DNA of 64,000 nucleotides from Hyphomicrobiales bacterium (lineage in GTDB: Bacteria; Pseudomonadota; Alphaproteobacteria; Rhizobiales; Rhizobiaceae), in the NCBI GenBank assembly GCA_900473915.1, contig UCNG01000004.1, positions 1-64,000 on the forward strand, written 5' to 3'. The stretch's first letter is position 1, and each line of letters begins with the position of its first letter. Position numbers and translations under genes: made by a program. Under the pieces are notes generated by a model, which was not told the DNA's origin, searched no databases, and saw nothing but the letters and a program-made list of their open reading frames with translations. This document shows, piece by piece, positions 20,441 through 32,216 of the stretch.

Positions 20441-21304
20441 ATGACGAGTTTCAAATTCAAGGGTGTGACGAAAACCGCGCTGCTGACTGGCGCCATCGCC
20501 GTTCTTATCCCGCTCGCCGGTTGTGCCAGCAAGGACGACGACATCGATCTCACCAAATATGTCGAGACGATCGATCCTGCCGACAAGCTCTATAATGAAG
20601 GTCTCGCCAATCTGGATGCGGGCCGCCTGGATGAAGCCGCGAAGAAATTCGCTGCTGTCGACCGCCAGCATCCTTACACTGAATGGGCGCGCAAATCGCT
20701 CGTGATGGCTGCTTTCACCAACTATCGCAAAGGCAATTACGAAGAAGCGATCTCGATGGCGAAGCGTTACAACACGCTTTACCCGACTTCGCCTGAATCT
20801 GCCTATGCCTATTACATCATCGGTCTTTCCTACTTCCGCCAGATCCCGGACGTGACCCGCGATCAGGCCGCAAGCCGCCGGGCAATCGCCGCGATGCAGG
20901 AAGTGGTCGACCGCTTCCCGGATTCCGAATATACGGATGACGCCAAGGCCAAGATCCGTGTCGCCCGCGACCAGCTCGCAGGCAAGGAAATGCAGGTTGG
21001 CCGTTACTATCTGGAACGCAAGGAATATCTGGCTGCCATCAAGCGCTTCCGCGGCGTGGTGGAAGAGTATTCCAACACCCGTCAGGTGGAAGAAGCGCTG
21101 GCACGCCTTGTGGAAGCCTATTACGCGCTCGGCCTGACGTCGGAGGCCCAGATGGCCGCTTCGGTTCTCGGCAAGAACTACCCGGACAGCCAGTGGTACA
21201 AGGACAGCTACAAGCTTCTGCAGAGCGGTGGTCTTCAGCCGCGCGAGAATGGCAATTCGTGGCTGGCCAAGGCTTCGGCGCTCATCACCGGTGGCGGCTC
21301 ATAA
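20441..21304 (+). CDS. bamD: Outer membrane protein assembly factor BamD (ComL lipoprotein)
   Basis: Essential lipoprotein of the BAM complex that inserts beta-barrel proteins into the outer membrane. A lipoprotein signal peptide ends with the lipobox LAGC, which places the modified cysteine at C28. TPR-like helical repeats follow ([34 protein letters not shown] and later copies). The 287-residue length is normal. The gene order lpxC-bamD-recN-ligA is familiar in this group. Confidence 0.95.
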   Translation: MTSFKFKGVTKTALLTGAIAVLIPLAGCASKDDDIDLTKYVETIDPADKLYNEGLANLDAGRLDEAAKKFAAVDRQHPYTEWARKSLVMAAFTNYRKGNYEEAISMAKRYNTLYPTSPESAYAYYIIGLSYFRQIPDVTRDQAASRRAIAAMQEVVDRFPDSEYTDDAKAKIRVARDQLAGKEMQVGRYYLERKEYLAAIKRFRGVVEEYSNTRQVEEALARLVEAYYALGLTSEAQMAASVLGKNYPDSQWYKDSYKLLQSGGLQPRENGNSWLAKASALITGGGS

Positions 21305-21316
21305 GCCGATTCTCAC

Positions 21317-22984
21317 ATGCTGTCGCATCTGTCGATCCGCGATATTGTTCTGATTGAAAGGCTCGACATCGAGTTCAAGACGGGCTTGTCCGTGCTTACC
21401 GGTGAAACCGGGGCGGGCAAGTCCATCCTGCTTGATTCGCTGTCACTGGCGCTTGGTGCGCGTGGCGATGCCTCGCTGGTGCGTCATGGTGCCGATCAGG
21501 GGCAGGTGACTGCGGTATTCGATGTGCCGGGCGGACATCCTGCCCGGAATTTTCTGCGCGATAACGGTTTTGACGATGATGGCGACATTATCCTGCGTCG
21601 CCTGCAGATGGGCGATGGCCGGACGCGCGTTTTCATCAACGATCAGGCGGCAAGTGTCGCCCTTCTTCGCGATCTCGGACGCAGGCTGGTGGAAATCCAC
21701 GGCCAGCACGATGATCGCGCCCTGATCGATACCGATCTTCACCGTACATTGCTGGATGCTTTCGGCGGTCTTGAGCAAGAGGCGGCAGTGGTCCGCGAGC
21801 GTCACAAGGCTTGGCGTGACGCGGAAACGGCGCTTGCCAAGCATCGCGCCCGCGTCGAACAGGCCGAGCGCGAAGGCGACTATCTGCGCTCGTCGGTTGA
21901 GGAACTGACGAAGCTCGATCCGCAACCCGGCGAGGAAGAAGAACTCGCTGAACGCCGCGCGATCATGATGAAATCGGAAAAGATCGCCGGTGACGTGAAC
22001 GAGGCTGGTGAGCTTCTTTCCGGGCAGGGCTCGCCTGTGCCATCGCTGGCAAGCCTTGTGCGTCGTCTGGAGCGCAAGATTCCTGAAGCGCCGCATCTGC
22101 TGGAGCCGGTCTGCAAGGCAATCGACGAAGCACTCAACAGTCTGGCCCTTGCGCAGGACGGCATCGATCATGCCATGCGTGAAATCGATTTCGATCCCCG
22201 CGTGCTGGAACAGGTCGAGGAACGGCTTTTTGCTCTGCGCGCTGCGGCACGCAAATATTCCGTTGCGGTGGAAGGCTTGCCCGCGCTGCGCGACAAGATG
22301 GATGCCGATCTGGCCGATCTGGATGCCGGAGCGGAAAAGCTCATCCAGCTTGAAAATCAGGCGACTGAATTGCGGGTGGCTTATGACGTGGCTGCGGCCA
22401 AGCTCTCTGGTTCGCGCGAGGAAACTGCGGAGCATCTCAAGGCCGCTGTGATGGCCGAACTGCCTGCACTCAAGCTTGAGCGCGCCGAATTCATCGTTGA
22501 AATGACGACCGACCCGGAAGCGCGGGCGGCGGAAGGCATCGATACGGTGGAATATTGGGTTCGCACCAATCCCGGCACGCGGGCCGGGCCAATGATGAAG
22601 GTCGCCTCGGGCGGCGAGCTTTCGCGTTTCCTGCTGGCGCTGAAGGTCGCGCTTGCGGATCGCGGCTCTGCCCCGACGCTCGTATTCGACGAAATCGATA
22701 CTGGCGTGGGCGGTGCGGTGGCGGATGCCATCGGGCAGCGTCTGGCACGGCTTTCCGGTCGCGTGCAGGTTCTCTCGGTCACACATGCGCCGCAGGTGGC
22801 AGCGCGTGCCTCCACACATTTCCTGATTGCCAAGTCGGCGACCAATGAAGATCGTATGTCTACCTCGATCCGTTCCATAGGAGTGGATGAGCGGCAGGAA
22901 GAGATCGCCCGTATGCTGGCCGGTGCCAGCATCACCGATGAAGCGCGCGCAGCGGCGGAACGGTTGCTAAGCTCCGCCAATTAA
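21317..22984 (+). CDS. recN: DNA repair protein RecN
   Basis: SMC-like ATPase acting in double-strand break repair. Walker A GETGAGKS is at residues 29-36, the signature motif ASGGELSRFLLALK lies before Walker B LVFDEIDTGVGG (from about residue 455), and a long coiled-coil region spans the middle. The 555-residue length is normal. It begins 12 bases after bamD, so the two may share a transcript. Confidence 0.96.
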   Translation: MLSHLSIRDIVLIERLDIEFKTGLSVLTGETGAGKSILLDSLSLALGARGDASLVRHGADQGQVTAVFDVPGGHPARNFLRDNGFDDDGDIILRRLQMGDGRTRVFINDQAASVALLRDLGRRLVEIHGQHDDRALIDTDLHRTLLDAFGGLEQEAAVVRERHKAWRDAETALAKHRARVEQAEREGDYLRSSVEELTKLDPQPGEEEELAERRAIMMKSEKIAGDVNEAGELLSGQGSPVPSLASLVRRLERKIPEAPHLLEPVCKAIDEALNSLALAQDGIDHAMREIDFDPRVLEQVEERLFALRAAARKYSVAVEGLPALRDKMDADLADLDAGAEKLIQLENQATELRVAYDVAAAKLSGSREETAEHLKAAVMAELPALKLERAEFIVEMTTDPEARAAEGIDTVEYWVRTNPGTRAGPMMKVASGGELSRFLLALKVALADRGSAPTLVFDEIDTGVGGAVADAIGQRLARLSGRVQVLSVTHAPQVAARASTHFLIAKSATNEDRMSTSIRSIGVDERQEEIARMLAGASITDEARAAAERLLSSAN

Positions 22985-23006
22985 CACCTATTTTATTTTA
23001 TAGGTG
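22985..23006 (+). terminator. AT-loop hairpin after recN
   Basis: CACCTAT (22985-22991) pairs perfectly with ATAGGTG (23000-23006) around TTTATTTT, starting directly after the recN stop. The downstream tract is only moderately T-rich, so terminator function is likely but not certain. It also marks the start of an AT-rich stretch that continues into ligA. Confidence 0.55.
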
Positions 23007-23036
23007 CGTTTATTCTGTTCTACTGCTCCGTAATAA

Positions 23037-25423
<2,387 letters not shown>

Positions 25424-25424
<1 letters not shown>

Positions 25425-26128
25425 TGGCCCCGTTCAACGGTTTTGGCGAGAAAGCGATCCCGTTTCTGAAAGCTCTGGATTTTCACCAGAATCGCGAATG
25501 GTTTGTCGAGAACAAGGATATTTTCGAGCAGCAATTGAAGGAGCCGCTTGGCGATCTCGTCGAAGACCTGACGAGCCGGTTTGAAAAGGCCGGTTTGCCC
25601 TTCAAGGGCGACCGGGTGAAATCGCAGTTCCGTATCAAGCGTGATACGCGGTTTTCCAAGGACAAGGCTCCCTATAATCGTCATCTGTCCGCATTGCTGT
25701 CGCAATCAGGCACGAAATGGGACGAGAGCGGGTGCTTCTATGTCTGCATCGGCTTGCCGGGTGTTCGCGACAGCTACGCCTGTGTGGCGTGGTGGGGGCC
25801 GAAGAAAGAACTGCTTCAGGCCATTCGCACATCCATCGTCGAGAAGCCGGAAGAGTTTCGCGCCATGGTCGCGAAGCTCAAGAAAAACGGTTTGAAGATC
25901 AGCGATTACGACCGGCTGAAACGGACGCCGCGTGGTTTTGAGGCCGTGACCGACGATGATCTGCTGGAAGCGATTCGCAATCGGCATTTCTCCGTGCGGA
26001 TGGAAATCGATCCTGAAACGATTACCCGTGCCGATCTGGCTGATCGCCTGGTCGATTTCACGCAACGCGCTCGTCCGCTCATCGACTGGATGCACAAAAT
26101 CGAAAAGACCGTCCCGCAACAATCATGA
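25424..26128 (+). CDS. DUF2461 family protein
   Basis: A 234-residue protein recognised as DUF2461 (TIGR02453) from FLKALDFHQNREWFVENKDIFEQQLKEPL near the start and FRIKRDTRFSKDKAPYN in the middle. The biochemical role of this family is unknown to me. No signal peptide or membrane segment is visible. It starts on the last bases of ligA (TAATG) and is very likely cotranscribed with it. Confidence 0.88.
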
Positions 26129-26269
26129 TCCTTCATGAATGCATCAGCCGAATTCATGAGTGATGCGCAAATGCGGCATCCCTATTTAATAGTATGATTT
26201 TTTGGGAAGCCATATTCCAACAGGCAACAGAATTTCATAACTACTCTTCATTCGGAGGAGTAAATATTC

Positions 26270-26992
26270 GTGAACCAGAATTTTCGGCCCGGAAGGGCTT
26301 CAGCGCGCGCCGATATCATTGACGGTGTCCGGCGCGGACTTCCGCTTGTGGTTGCCGGGGCGCCCTTTGGCCTGCTGTTTGGCGCACTTGCCGTCGATAA
26401 CGGATTGTCGCTTGCCGAAGCGGTTTTCATGAGTGCCGTCATCTATGCAGGCGCCAGCCAGATGGTCGGGCTCGATCTTTTCGGCCAGAGCATCGCGCCA
26501 TGGATGATCGTCATGTCGATCTTCGCGGTCAATTTCCGGCACGTGCTCTATTCGGCGTCCACGGGGCGGCGTATCCGACACTTCAAGCTGTGGCAGAAGG
26601 CGCTGGCCTTTTTCGTTCTGGTGGATATCCAGTATGCGGAAGTCGAACAGCGGGCGGAAGCGGGAAAGCCGGTCACTTTCGTCTGGTATATGGCATTAGG
26701 GCTGACGTTTTATCTGACATGGGTTCTGGAAGCGCTGATCGGCGGGTTGTTCGGCAATCTCATTAGTGATCCCTATGCCTTCGGCATCGACTTCCTGCTG
26801 CCGATCTATTTTCTGGGCATGGTGATGAGTTTCCGCCATCGGCAGAACTGGCTGCCAGTCGTCATCGTCAGCGCGATTTCCGCGGTGGCGGCCTATAAGC
26901 TGGTTGGCTCGCCTTGGCACGTAACATTGGGGGCGTTGGGCGGTGTGGTTCTTGCGGCGATTATTGCCAAGCCGCGCGAGGGGGAGGCGTAA
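26270..26992 (+). CDS. AzlC family branched-chain amino acid exporter, large subunit
   Basis: Membrane protein of the AzlC family, which works with a small AzlD partner to export branched-chain or similar amino acids. The family N-terminus GVRRGLPLVVAGAPFGLLFGALA and the motif SAVIYAGASQMVGLDLF are clear, and several hydrophobic segments follow in 240 residues. The GTG start at 26270 is supported by GGAGGAG nine bases upstream. The stop codon directly abuts the azlD start. Confidence 0.9.
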   Translation: MNQNFRPGRASARADIIDGVRRGLPLVVAGAPFGLLFGALAVDNGLSLAEAVFMSAVIYAGASQMVGLDLFGQSIAPWMIVMSIFAVNFRHVLYSASTGRRIRHFKLWQKALAFFVLVDIQYAEVEQRAEAGKPVTFVWYMALGLTFYLTWVLEALIGGLFGNLISDPYAFGIDFLLPIYFLGMVMSFRHRQNWLPVVIVSAISAVAAYKLVGSPWHVTLGALGGVVLAAIIAKPREGEA

Positions 26993-27289
26993 ATGTCCAC
27001 TACGATCTGGATTATTCTCGCGGGCGCTTTCTGCACTTATCTCACCCGTATTGGCGGGCATCTGGTCCTGTCACGCTTCAGCCGTGTGCATTATCGGGTG
27101 GAAGCGGCGCTTAATGCCGTGCCAGCAGCGGTTCTGACGGCCATTGTGGCCGCGCCCGCTTCGGATCACGGCTGGCGGGAACTGCTGGTGCTCGCGGTTT
27201 GCATCGTGCTTTCGCTGCGGTTCAGCTTGATGACCATGTTCTTCGCGGGCGTAGCGCTTTTGATCGCGCTACGCCATTTCACGGCGTAA
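26993..27289 (+). CDS. AzlD family transporter small subunit
   Basis: A 98-residue protein with three or four hydrophobic segments, including TYLTRIGGHLVLSRF and AALNAVPAAVLTAIVA, typical of AzlD. It begins immediately after the azlC stop, so it forms a two-gene exporter unit. It ends 8 bases before the stop of the convergent aminopeptidase gene. A 10-bp inverted repeat (27248-27257 with 27266-27275) lies in its 3' coding end without a T-run. Confidence 0.88.
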   Translation: MSTTIWIILAGAFCTYLTRIGGHLVLSRFSRVHYRVEAALNAVPAAVLTAIVAAPASDHGWRELLVLAVCIVLSLRFSLMTMFFAGVALLIALRHFTA

Positions 27290-27297
27290 AGGCATTA

Positions 27298-29124
27298 TCA
27301 AAGCGGCGCGGTTGCCGCTTCGAGCCACTCGCGTTCAGCGTCCTTGAGGTGACCTGCCAGTTTCTCGCGCACGCGGGCATGATAGTTGTTCAGCCAGTCG
27401 ATTTCTTCCTGAGTGAGAAGCGATTTGTCGATCAGGCGCCGGTCGATAGGGCAGAATGTCAGCGTCTCGAAACCCATCATCGGAATATCGCCGCCTTCCG
27501 GCACTTCCGGTTCGGTGACGATGATGAGGTTTTCGATGCGGATGCCGAAAGAACCCGGCTTGTAATAGCCCGGTTCATTGGAAAGGATCATGCCCGGCAG
27601 CAGTTCCTGCGCACCCTTTTTCGAGATGCTCTGCGGGCCTTCATGGACCGACAGGTAGGAGCCGACGCCGTGGCCGGTTCCGTGCGCATAGTCGAAACCA
27701 TTTTTCCAAAGGGCAATGCGCGCCAGAACGTCGATATCCTGCCCGCGTGTGCCTTTCGGGAAGCGGGCGGTCGTGATGGCGATCACGCCTTTCAGTACGA
27801 GCGTGAATGCCTTGATCGTCTCTGGCGTTACCTTGCCGATGGGCACGGTGCGCGTGATGTCCGTCGTGCCGTCGCGATATTGCGCGCCGGAATCGACCAG
27901 ATAGAGCTCGCCGTCTTCAAGCGTTCTGTTGGTGTCGGTATTGACGCGATAATGGATGATCGCGCCATTTGGCCCCGCACCGGAGATGGTGTCGAAGGAT
28001 ATGTCTTCCAGCGGCATCTGGAAATCTCGTCCGGCCTCGGCGCGTGATTGTTCCAGCTTCTGCGCTGCGCTGATTTCATCAACCGAGCCGGGCTTCTGCG
28101 CGTCGATCCACGACAGGAAATTGACCATCGCCACGCCATCGCGTTCATGGGCTGCGCGTGAGCCGTCAAGCTCTGCCTTGTTCTTGATTGCGCGTGGGAT
28201 GCGGGCAGGGTCCTTGCCTTCGATCACGCTGCCACCTGCGCTGGTGACAATGAGGCGAAGCTTTTCTGCCGCGAGGATCGGGTCGAGAAGAATGGCTTCA
28301 TTCCTGGCGGCCCGGGCGCTGAGATGCCCTTCCAGATCGGCAGGTGCCGAGAGCTTGGCAAGCTGGGTCAGATAAGCGCGGGGTTCGATGGCGAGTTTGC
28401 GCTCATCGATGAAAAGCTCTGGCTCACCTGTTGCAGGAATGATGGCAAAGCTTAGCGGAAGCGGTGTGTTGGAAACGTCCTTGCCGCGGATATTGAATAC
28501 CCACGCGACCGAAGATGGATCGGTGAGAGCCGTCGCGCTGGCCCCGCTTGCGGCAACGGCGGCCTGCATTTCCTTGATCTTGTCTTCCGCCTCATGGCCT
28601 GCGAAACGAGCTGGCTGGATCGTGACTTCCGCCGTCGGCGCTTCCGGCTGATCGTCCCACACGGCATCGACCAGATTGATTTCGACCGGAACCAGTTGGC
28701 CCCCTTGCTTTTCAAGCGCTTCGCGCAAGCTGCGCGCTTCGGAAATGGTATGGAGCCAGGGATCGAAGCCGATGATCAGGCCCTTGCCGTTGTCCGCCAG
28801 CCAGGAAGCGGGCGGGTTGGTTACGAGGCTTTCATAGGAAAAGACTTTTGGGTCTGTCTGAACCCGAACCTGCAATTCATAGCGTCCGTCCACGAAAACA
28901 TAGGCGCTGTTCTTGAGGATGAGCGCCGCGCCTGCCGACCCGGTGAAGCCGGTCAGCCAGGCAAGACGCTGCGCATGGGGCGGAACATATTCGCCCTGAT
29001 GCTCGTCGGCGCGAGGAACCAGAAAACCGTCGAGACCAAGCTCGGCCATTTTTGCGCGCAGTTTTGCAACGCGCGGGCCACCATTGGCCGGATTTGTGGT
29101 GACGTCGAAACTCTGAAAAGCCAT
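27298..29124 (-). CDS. Aminopeptidase P family metallopeptidase (M24B)
   Basis: Cytoplasmic Xaa-Pro aminopeptidase-type protein of 608 residues, the long form with two creatinase-like N-terminal domains and a C-terminal pita-bread catalytic domain. Metal-ligand motifs are visible: DSGAQYRDGTTDITRT with D411 and D422, the histidine H485 in GTGHGVG, and the later ENL and ETLTFCPID glutamates. It ends with C-terminal helices rich in charged residues. Substrate is inferred from the family. Confidence 0.92.
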   Translation of the reverse strand: MAFQSFDVTTNPANGGPRVAKLRAKMAELGLDGFLVPRADEHQGEYVPPHAQRLAWLTGFTGSAGAALILKNSAYVFVDGRYELQVRVQTDPKVFSYESLVTNPPASWLADNGKGLIIGFDPWLHTISEARSLREALEKQGGQLVPVEINLVDAVWDDQPEAPTAEVTIQPARFAGHEAEDKIKEMQAAVAASGASATALTDPSSVAWVFNIRGKDVSNTPLPLSFAIIPATGEPELFIDERKLAIEPRAYLTQLAKLSAPADLEGHLSARAARNEAILLDPILAAEKLRLIVTSAGGSVIEGKDPARIPRAIKNKAELDGSRAAHERDGVAMVNFLSWIDAQKPGSVDEISAAQKLEQSRAEAGRDFQMPLEDISFDTISGAGPNGAIIHYRVNTDTNRTLEDGELYLVDSGAQYRDGTTDITRTVPIGKVTPETIKAFTLVLKGVIAITTARFPKGTRGQDIDVLARIALWKNGFDYAHGTGHGVGSYLSVHEGPQSISKKGAQELLPGMILSNEPGYYKPGSFGIRIENLIIVTEPEVPEGGDIPMMGFETLTFCPIDRRLIDKSLLTQEEIDWLNNYHARVREKLAGHLKDAEREWLEAATAPL

Positions 29125-29171
29125 TGTGTAACTCGCTCAAAACAGGAATGCGCCGTGGTTTATGTGGCCTG

Positions 29172-30029
29172 TTATTTCAGGTGAATCGCCACCCAGCCTT
29201 CGCGATGCAGCGTTTTCTGGTGGGTCAGTCCCTGTGCCTGATAGGCAGCGAGCACCGCATCGTGCTGGCTGTCAAGTATTCCGGAAAGAATGATGGAACC
29301 GCCGGAAGCCAGATGTTGTTTGAGGGAGGGCGCAAGCTCGATCAGCGGATTGGCCAGAATGTTGGCGACGATCAGGTCGAATGGCGAATAGGAACGGAAG
29401 ATCGCGTGACCGAAGCCTTCCGCCGTTGCCGTCACGATATGCTCCGCCACGCCGTTCTTGGCGGCATTTTCTGCGGCGACGGTGACGGCGACAGGATCGA
29501 TATCAGTCGCCAAAACCGGAATGGGAGCGAGCTTGGCGATGGCAATGGCGAGAACGGCGCTGCCGGTGCCGAGGTCAAGCGCATTGGTCGGATGTTCGCT
29601 GGTGACGGTTTCCTCGATCAGTTCGAGGCATCCCGCCGTCGTTCCGTGGTGGCCGGTGCCGAAAGCAAGGCCCGCATCGATTTCGATGGGGATGTCGCCC
29701 GCCTCAATCTTGTCGCGGTCGTGCGAGCCATGGACGAAGAAGCGCCCGGCTCGCACCGGCTTCAGGCCTTCGAGAGAGTGTGTGACCCAGTCGATATCAG
29801 GCAGTTCCTCCGTGGCGAAAAGACCTTGTCCAACAAGCCCGTCGATCCGCGTGGCGAGCTCTTCGGCGTCATCCTCGACATAGACAGAGACCTCGAAAAT
29901 CTGGCGGTCTTCATCTATCTCGGTAATTGCTATGGGGAAGCCGTCTTCCTCGAAAGCCTGTTCGAGAATGTTGTAGACGCGCTCGGCTTCCGCCTTATCC
30001 GCCGAAAAGAAAAGTCGTGACTGGGCCAT
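29172..30029 (-). CDS. prmA: Ribosomal protein L11 methyltransferase PrmA
   Basis: SAM-dependent methyltransferase that methylates ribosomal protein L11. The core is [33 protein letters not shown], preceded by [20 protein letters not shown], and then [14 protein letters not shown], all characteristic of PrmA. The 285-residue length is normal. It lies just upstream of the aminopeptidase on the same strand (47-base gap), a common pairing in this group. Confidence 0.95.
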   Translation of the reverse strand: MAQSRLFFSADKAEAERVYNILEQAFEEDGFPIAITEIDEDRQIFEVSVYVEDDAEELATRIDGLVGQGLFATEELPDIDWVTHSLEGLKPVRAGRFFVHGSHDRDKIEAGDIPIEIDAGLAFGTGHHGTTAGCLELIEETVTSEHPTNALDLGTGSAVLAIAIAKLAPIPVLATDIDPVAVTVAAENAAKNGVAEHIVTATAEGFGHAIFRSYSPFDLIVANILANPLIELAPSLKQHLASGGSIILSGILDSQHDAVLAAYQAQGLTHQKTLHREGWVAIHLK

Positions 30030-30071
30030 GAAGTAAAAAGCTCTCTGCTGGAAACGTTCTTGAGTTTCTCC

Positions 30072-30662
30072 TTAGCTCTTTGCAGCGCCTTTGGCCAGAT
30101 TCTTCAACTTTTCCAGAGCCGTATCCGGGTTTTCCTGATAGGCGATTGTGCTGCGGAAGCGGCCCCCCTTGTCGAGCAGGAATACCGATGCGGTATGATC
30201 CATCGTATATTCGCCATCCTCGCCCGGAACCTTCTTGGCGTAGACATGGTAGGACTTGACTACATCGGCGATATTCTGCGGCGTGCCGGTGACGCCGATA
30301 ATGCGGTCGGAAACATTGCCGACATAGGTCTTCATGACCTCCTGCGTGTCACGCTCCGGGTCGACGGTGATGAAATAAGCCTTGATATCCCCGGCTTCCG
30401 GTCCAAGCTGCTTCAGCCAGCCATCCAGCTCATAGAGCGTGGTGGGGCAGACATCCGGGCAGTGAGTGAAGCCGAAGAAGATGGCCGCCGGCGCGGCGCG
30501 CAGGTCGTTCTCGGTGAAAGGCTTTCCGTCCATGGTGACAAGGTTGAGCGGACCGCCAAACGGTTCTTTCGCCGCCTGCTTGTCGCGGAAAAGATTGAGC
30601 CCCGCCGCGCCGACAATGACGACGATAAAGGCGATGATGAAGATGGGCAGGAATTTTTTCAT
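30072..30662 (-). CDS. SCO1/SenC family copper chaperone
   Basis: Membrane-anchored periplasmic thioredoxin-like protein that helps deliver copper to cytochrome oxidase. An N-terminal anchor spans about residues 4-24. The copper site is complete: C68 and C72 in CPDVC plus H156 in MDHTAS. The length of 196 residues is normal. No oxidase gene lies nearby in this window. Confidence 0.93.
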   Translation of the reverse strand: MKKFLPIFIIAFIVVIVGAAGLNLFRDKQAAKEPFGGPLNLVTMDGKPFTENDLRAAPAAIFFGFTHCPDVCPTTLYELDGWLKQLGPEAGDIKAYFITVDPERDTQEVMKTYVGNVSDRIIGVTGTPQNIADVVKSYHVYAKKVPGEDGEYTMDHTASVFLLDKGGRFRSTIAYQENPDTALEKLKNLAKGAAKS

Positions 30663-30984
30663 GTCCAGTCAGCCTTGAATTTCCGAACGCGCCTTGTTGC
30701 GCCGCTCAACAACCTATCTTTTCTTTATGCATTGCAGAACCGTCGATATAGCCGCATCCTGCCATCATGAAGAGCTGGCGGCAGTGTACGGTCATTTGCC
30801 CAGTTTTCAATAATTTCTGAAACTTTTGACTATTTGTCGCGTGGCAACGGAAATCAGACTGACAGAATGTCTGCCTTGTCTTTCGCGGGTGTCAGAACTC
30901 ATATATGCCTGTCATAAAATGGCGCGGCACAAGTCGTTATTTTGAGGATTTGGTTGTTTTTTGCGGTGCTTCGGGTGAATTTTC
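30663..30984. other. Divergent intergenic region between SCO and acyltransferase genes
   Basis: These 322 bases contain no supported gene. They are AT-richer than their surroundings and must carry the promoters for both flanking, divergently transcribed genes. A short inverted repeat (CAGAC...GTCTG) lies near 30853-30871. I see no repeat element or RNA gene. Confidence 0.4.
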
Positions 30985-31617
30985 ATGACATCGTCGGATG
31001 ATCTTCGTTTCCAGAACAGCGAACCCCGCATACATTCCACGGCTCAGTTGAAGTCCGTCAAACTGGGGCGGTATGCGGATATCGGTGAACGCGTGATTCT
31101 GCGTGAGGTCACGGTCGGTGATTTCACCTATTTCGAGCGGAACGGCGAGGGGATTTATGCGGAGATCGGCAAATTCTGTTCCATTGCCGCGAATGTTCGC
31201 ATCAACGCGCTTGAACACCCGATGGAGCGGCTGACGACGCATAAGGTCAGCTACCGGCCAAATGAATATTTTCGTTATCTTGGCGTCGATGGTGAGTTCC
31301 GCGCAAGGCGTCAGGAGCGGCGCGTGATCATCGGCAATGATGTATGGATCGGCCACGGTGCCGTCATTACACCGGGCATCCAGATTGGCCATGGCGCCGT
31401 GATTGGCGCGAATGCGGTGGTAACGAAGGATGTGCCACCTTATCATGTGGTCGGCGGTGTTCCCGCCCATTTTATCCGCAAAAGATTCGACAATGCCGTC
31501 ATAATCCGGCTGCTTGCACTGGAATGGTGGAACTGGCCGGTGGAAAAGCTCTATGAAGCGGTGCCGGACATTCAGACGCTTGAAATCGAAGCTTTTCTCG
31601 AAAAGTGGGGCGGCTGA
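30985..31617 (+). CDS. Hexapeptide-repeat acyltransferase (phosphonate/xenobiotic acetyltransferase type)
   Basis: Left-handed beta-helix transferase of 210 residues. Imperfect hexapeptide repeats run through [23 protein letters not shown] and [35 protein letters not shown]. The sequence resembles the family often named chloramphenicol acetyltransferase or phosphonate-associated transferase (TIGR03308). No phn gene is nearby, so a phosphonate role is not supported here and the substrate is unknown. Confidence 0.85.
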   Translation: MTSSDDLRFQNSEPRIHSTAQLKSVKLGRYADIGERVILREVTVGDFTYFERNGEGIYAEIGKFCSIAANVRINALEHPMERLTTHKVSYRPNEYFRYLGVDGEFRARRQERRVIIGNDVWIGHGAVITPGIQIGHGAVIGANAVVTKDVPPYHVVGGVPAHFIRKRFDNAVIIRLLALEWWNWPVEKLYEAVPDIQTLEIEAFLEKWGG

Positions 31618-31682
31618 ATTCCGGCCCTTGCAAAGCCGTAATTGTTCACCCACCTTCGTGCCACAACAGTTCTGGAGGCTGG

Positions 31683-32183
31683 ATGATGGTCGTACTGAAG
31701 CGTTTTGCCGGATTGATGCTTGCTCCCATGATGATCGTTGCTGCTTCGGCGGCTCCCGCCGAGGAAGTCGGCAAGGTCGGCGTCGACTGGCTTGGAAACG
31801 ATATCGTCATTGATGCGGTGCAGGACCCGAAAGTGCAGGGCGTAACCTGCCATCTGGCATCGTTTTCACGCGGCATGATTGACCGGCTGCAAAAGGGCAA
31901 CTGGTTCGAGGACCCGTCCAATGCTTCGATTTCGTGCGAACAGACAGGGCCGATCACCATCGGTGACATCGATCTGGGCAAGGGCGGAGAACGGGTTTTT
32001 TCCGAGCGCACCAGTCTGATCTGGAAGAAGCTTGTCATCACGCGCATTTACGACAAGACAAACAATACGCTGCTTTATCTCGCCCATGCGACACAGGTTC
32101 AGGACGGTTCAGCGAAAACGTCGCTTTCAACCGTGCCGCTTTACAAGGGTGATGTCACGTGGGCAAAAGGCAAGCCGGAATAG
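31683..32183 (+). CDS. creA: CreA family periplasmic protein
   Basis: A 166-residue protein of the CreA family, whose function is not established. ATG 31683 was chosen because TGGAGG lies just upstream and the protein then opens with a signal peptide (LKRFAGLMLAPMMIVAASAAPAEE) with a likely cleavage after the Ala-rich end. The mature part has KVGVDWLGNDIVIDAVQDPKVQGVTCHLASF and an internal CHL...SCEQ cysteine pair, both typical. The stop codon lies in the loop of a hairpin that serves as a terminator for the convergent uvrD. Confidence 0.88.
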   Translation: MMVVLKRFAGLMLAPMMIVAASAAPAEEVGKVGVDWLGNDIVIDAVQDPKVQGVTCHLASFSRGMIDRLQKGNWFEDPSNASISCEQTGPITIGDIDLGKGGERVFSERTSLIWKKLVITRIYDKTNNTLLYLAHATQVQDGSAKTSLSTVPLYKGDVTWAKGKPE

Positions 32184-32194
32184 TCCGGCTTGCC
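32165..32194 (-). terminator. Terminator for uvrD overlapping the creA stop codon
   Basis: GGCAAGCCGGA (32169-32179) pairs perfectly with TCCGGCTTGCC (32184-32194), an 11-bp stem with the 4-base loop ATAG. On the minus strand the stem is followed by TTTT. The creA stop TAG (32181-32183) is in the loop, so the 3' end of creA doubles as the terminator of the opposite gene. Confidence 0.75.
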
Positions 32195-32216
32195 CAATCT
32201 CTGATCAAGATGGAAT

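Noticed and set aside
27248-27275. 10-bp inverted repeat in the 3' end of azlD as terminator
   Set aside because: It lies inside the coding sequence and neither strand has a T-run after it.
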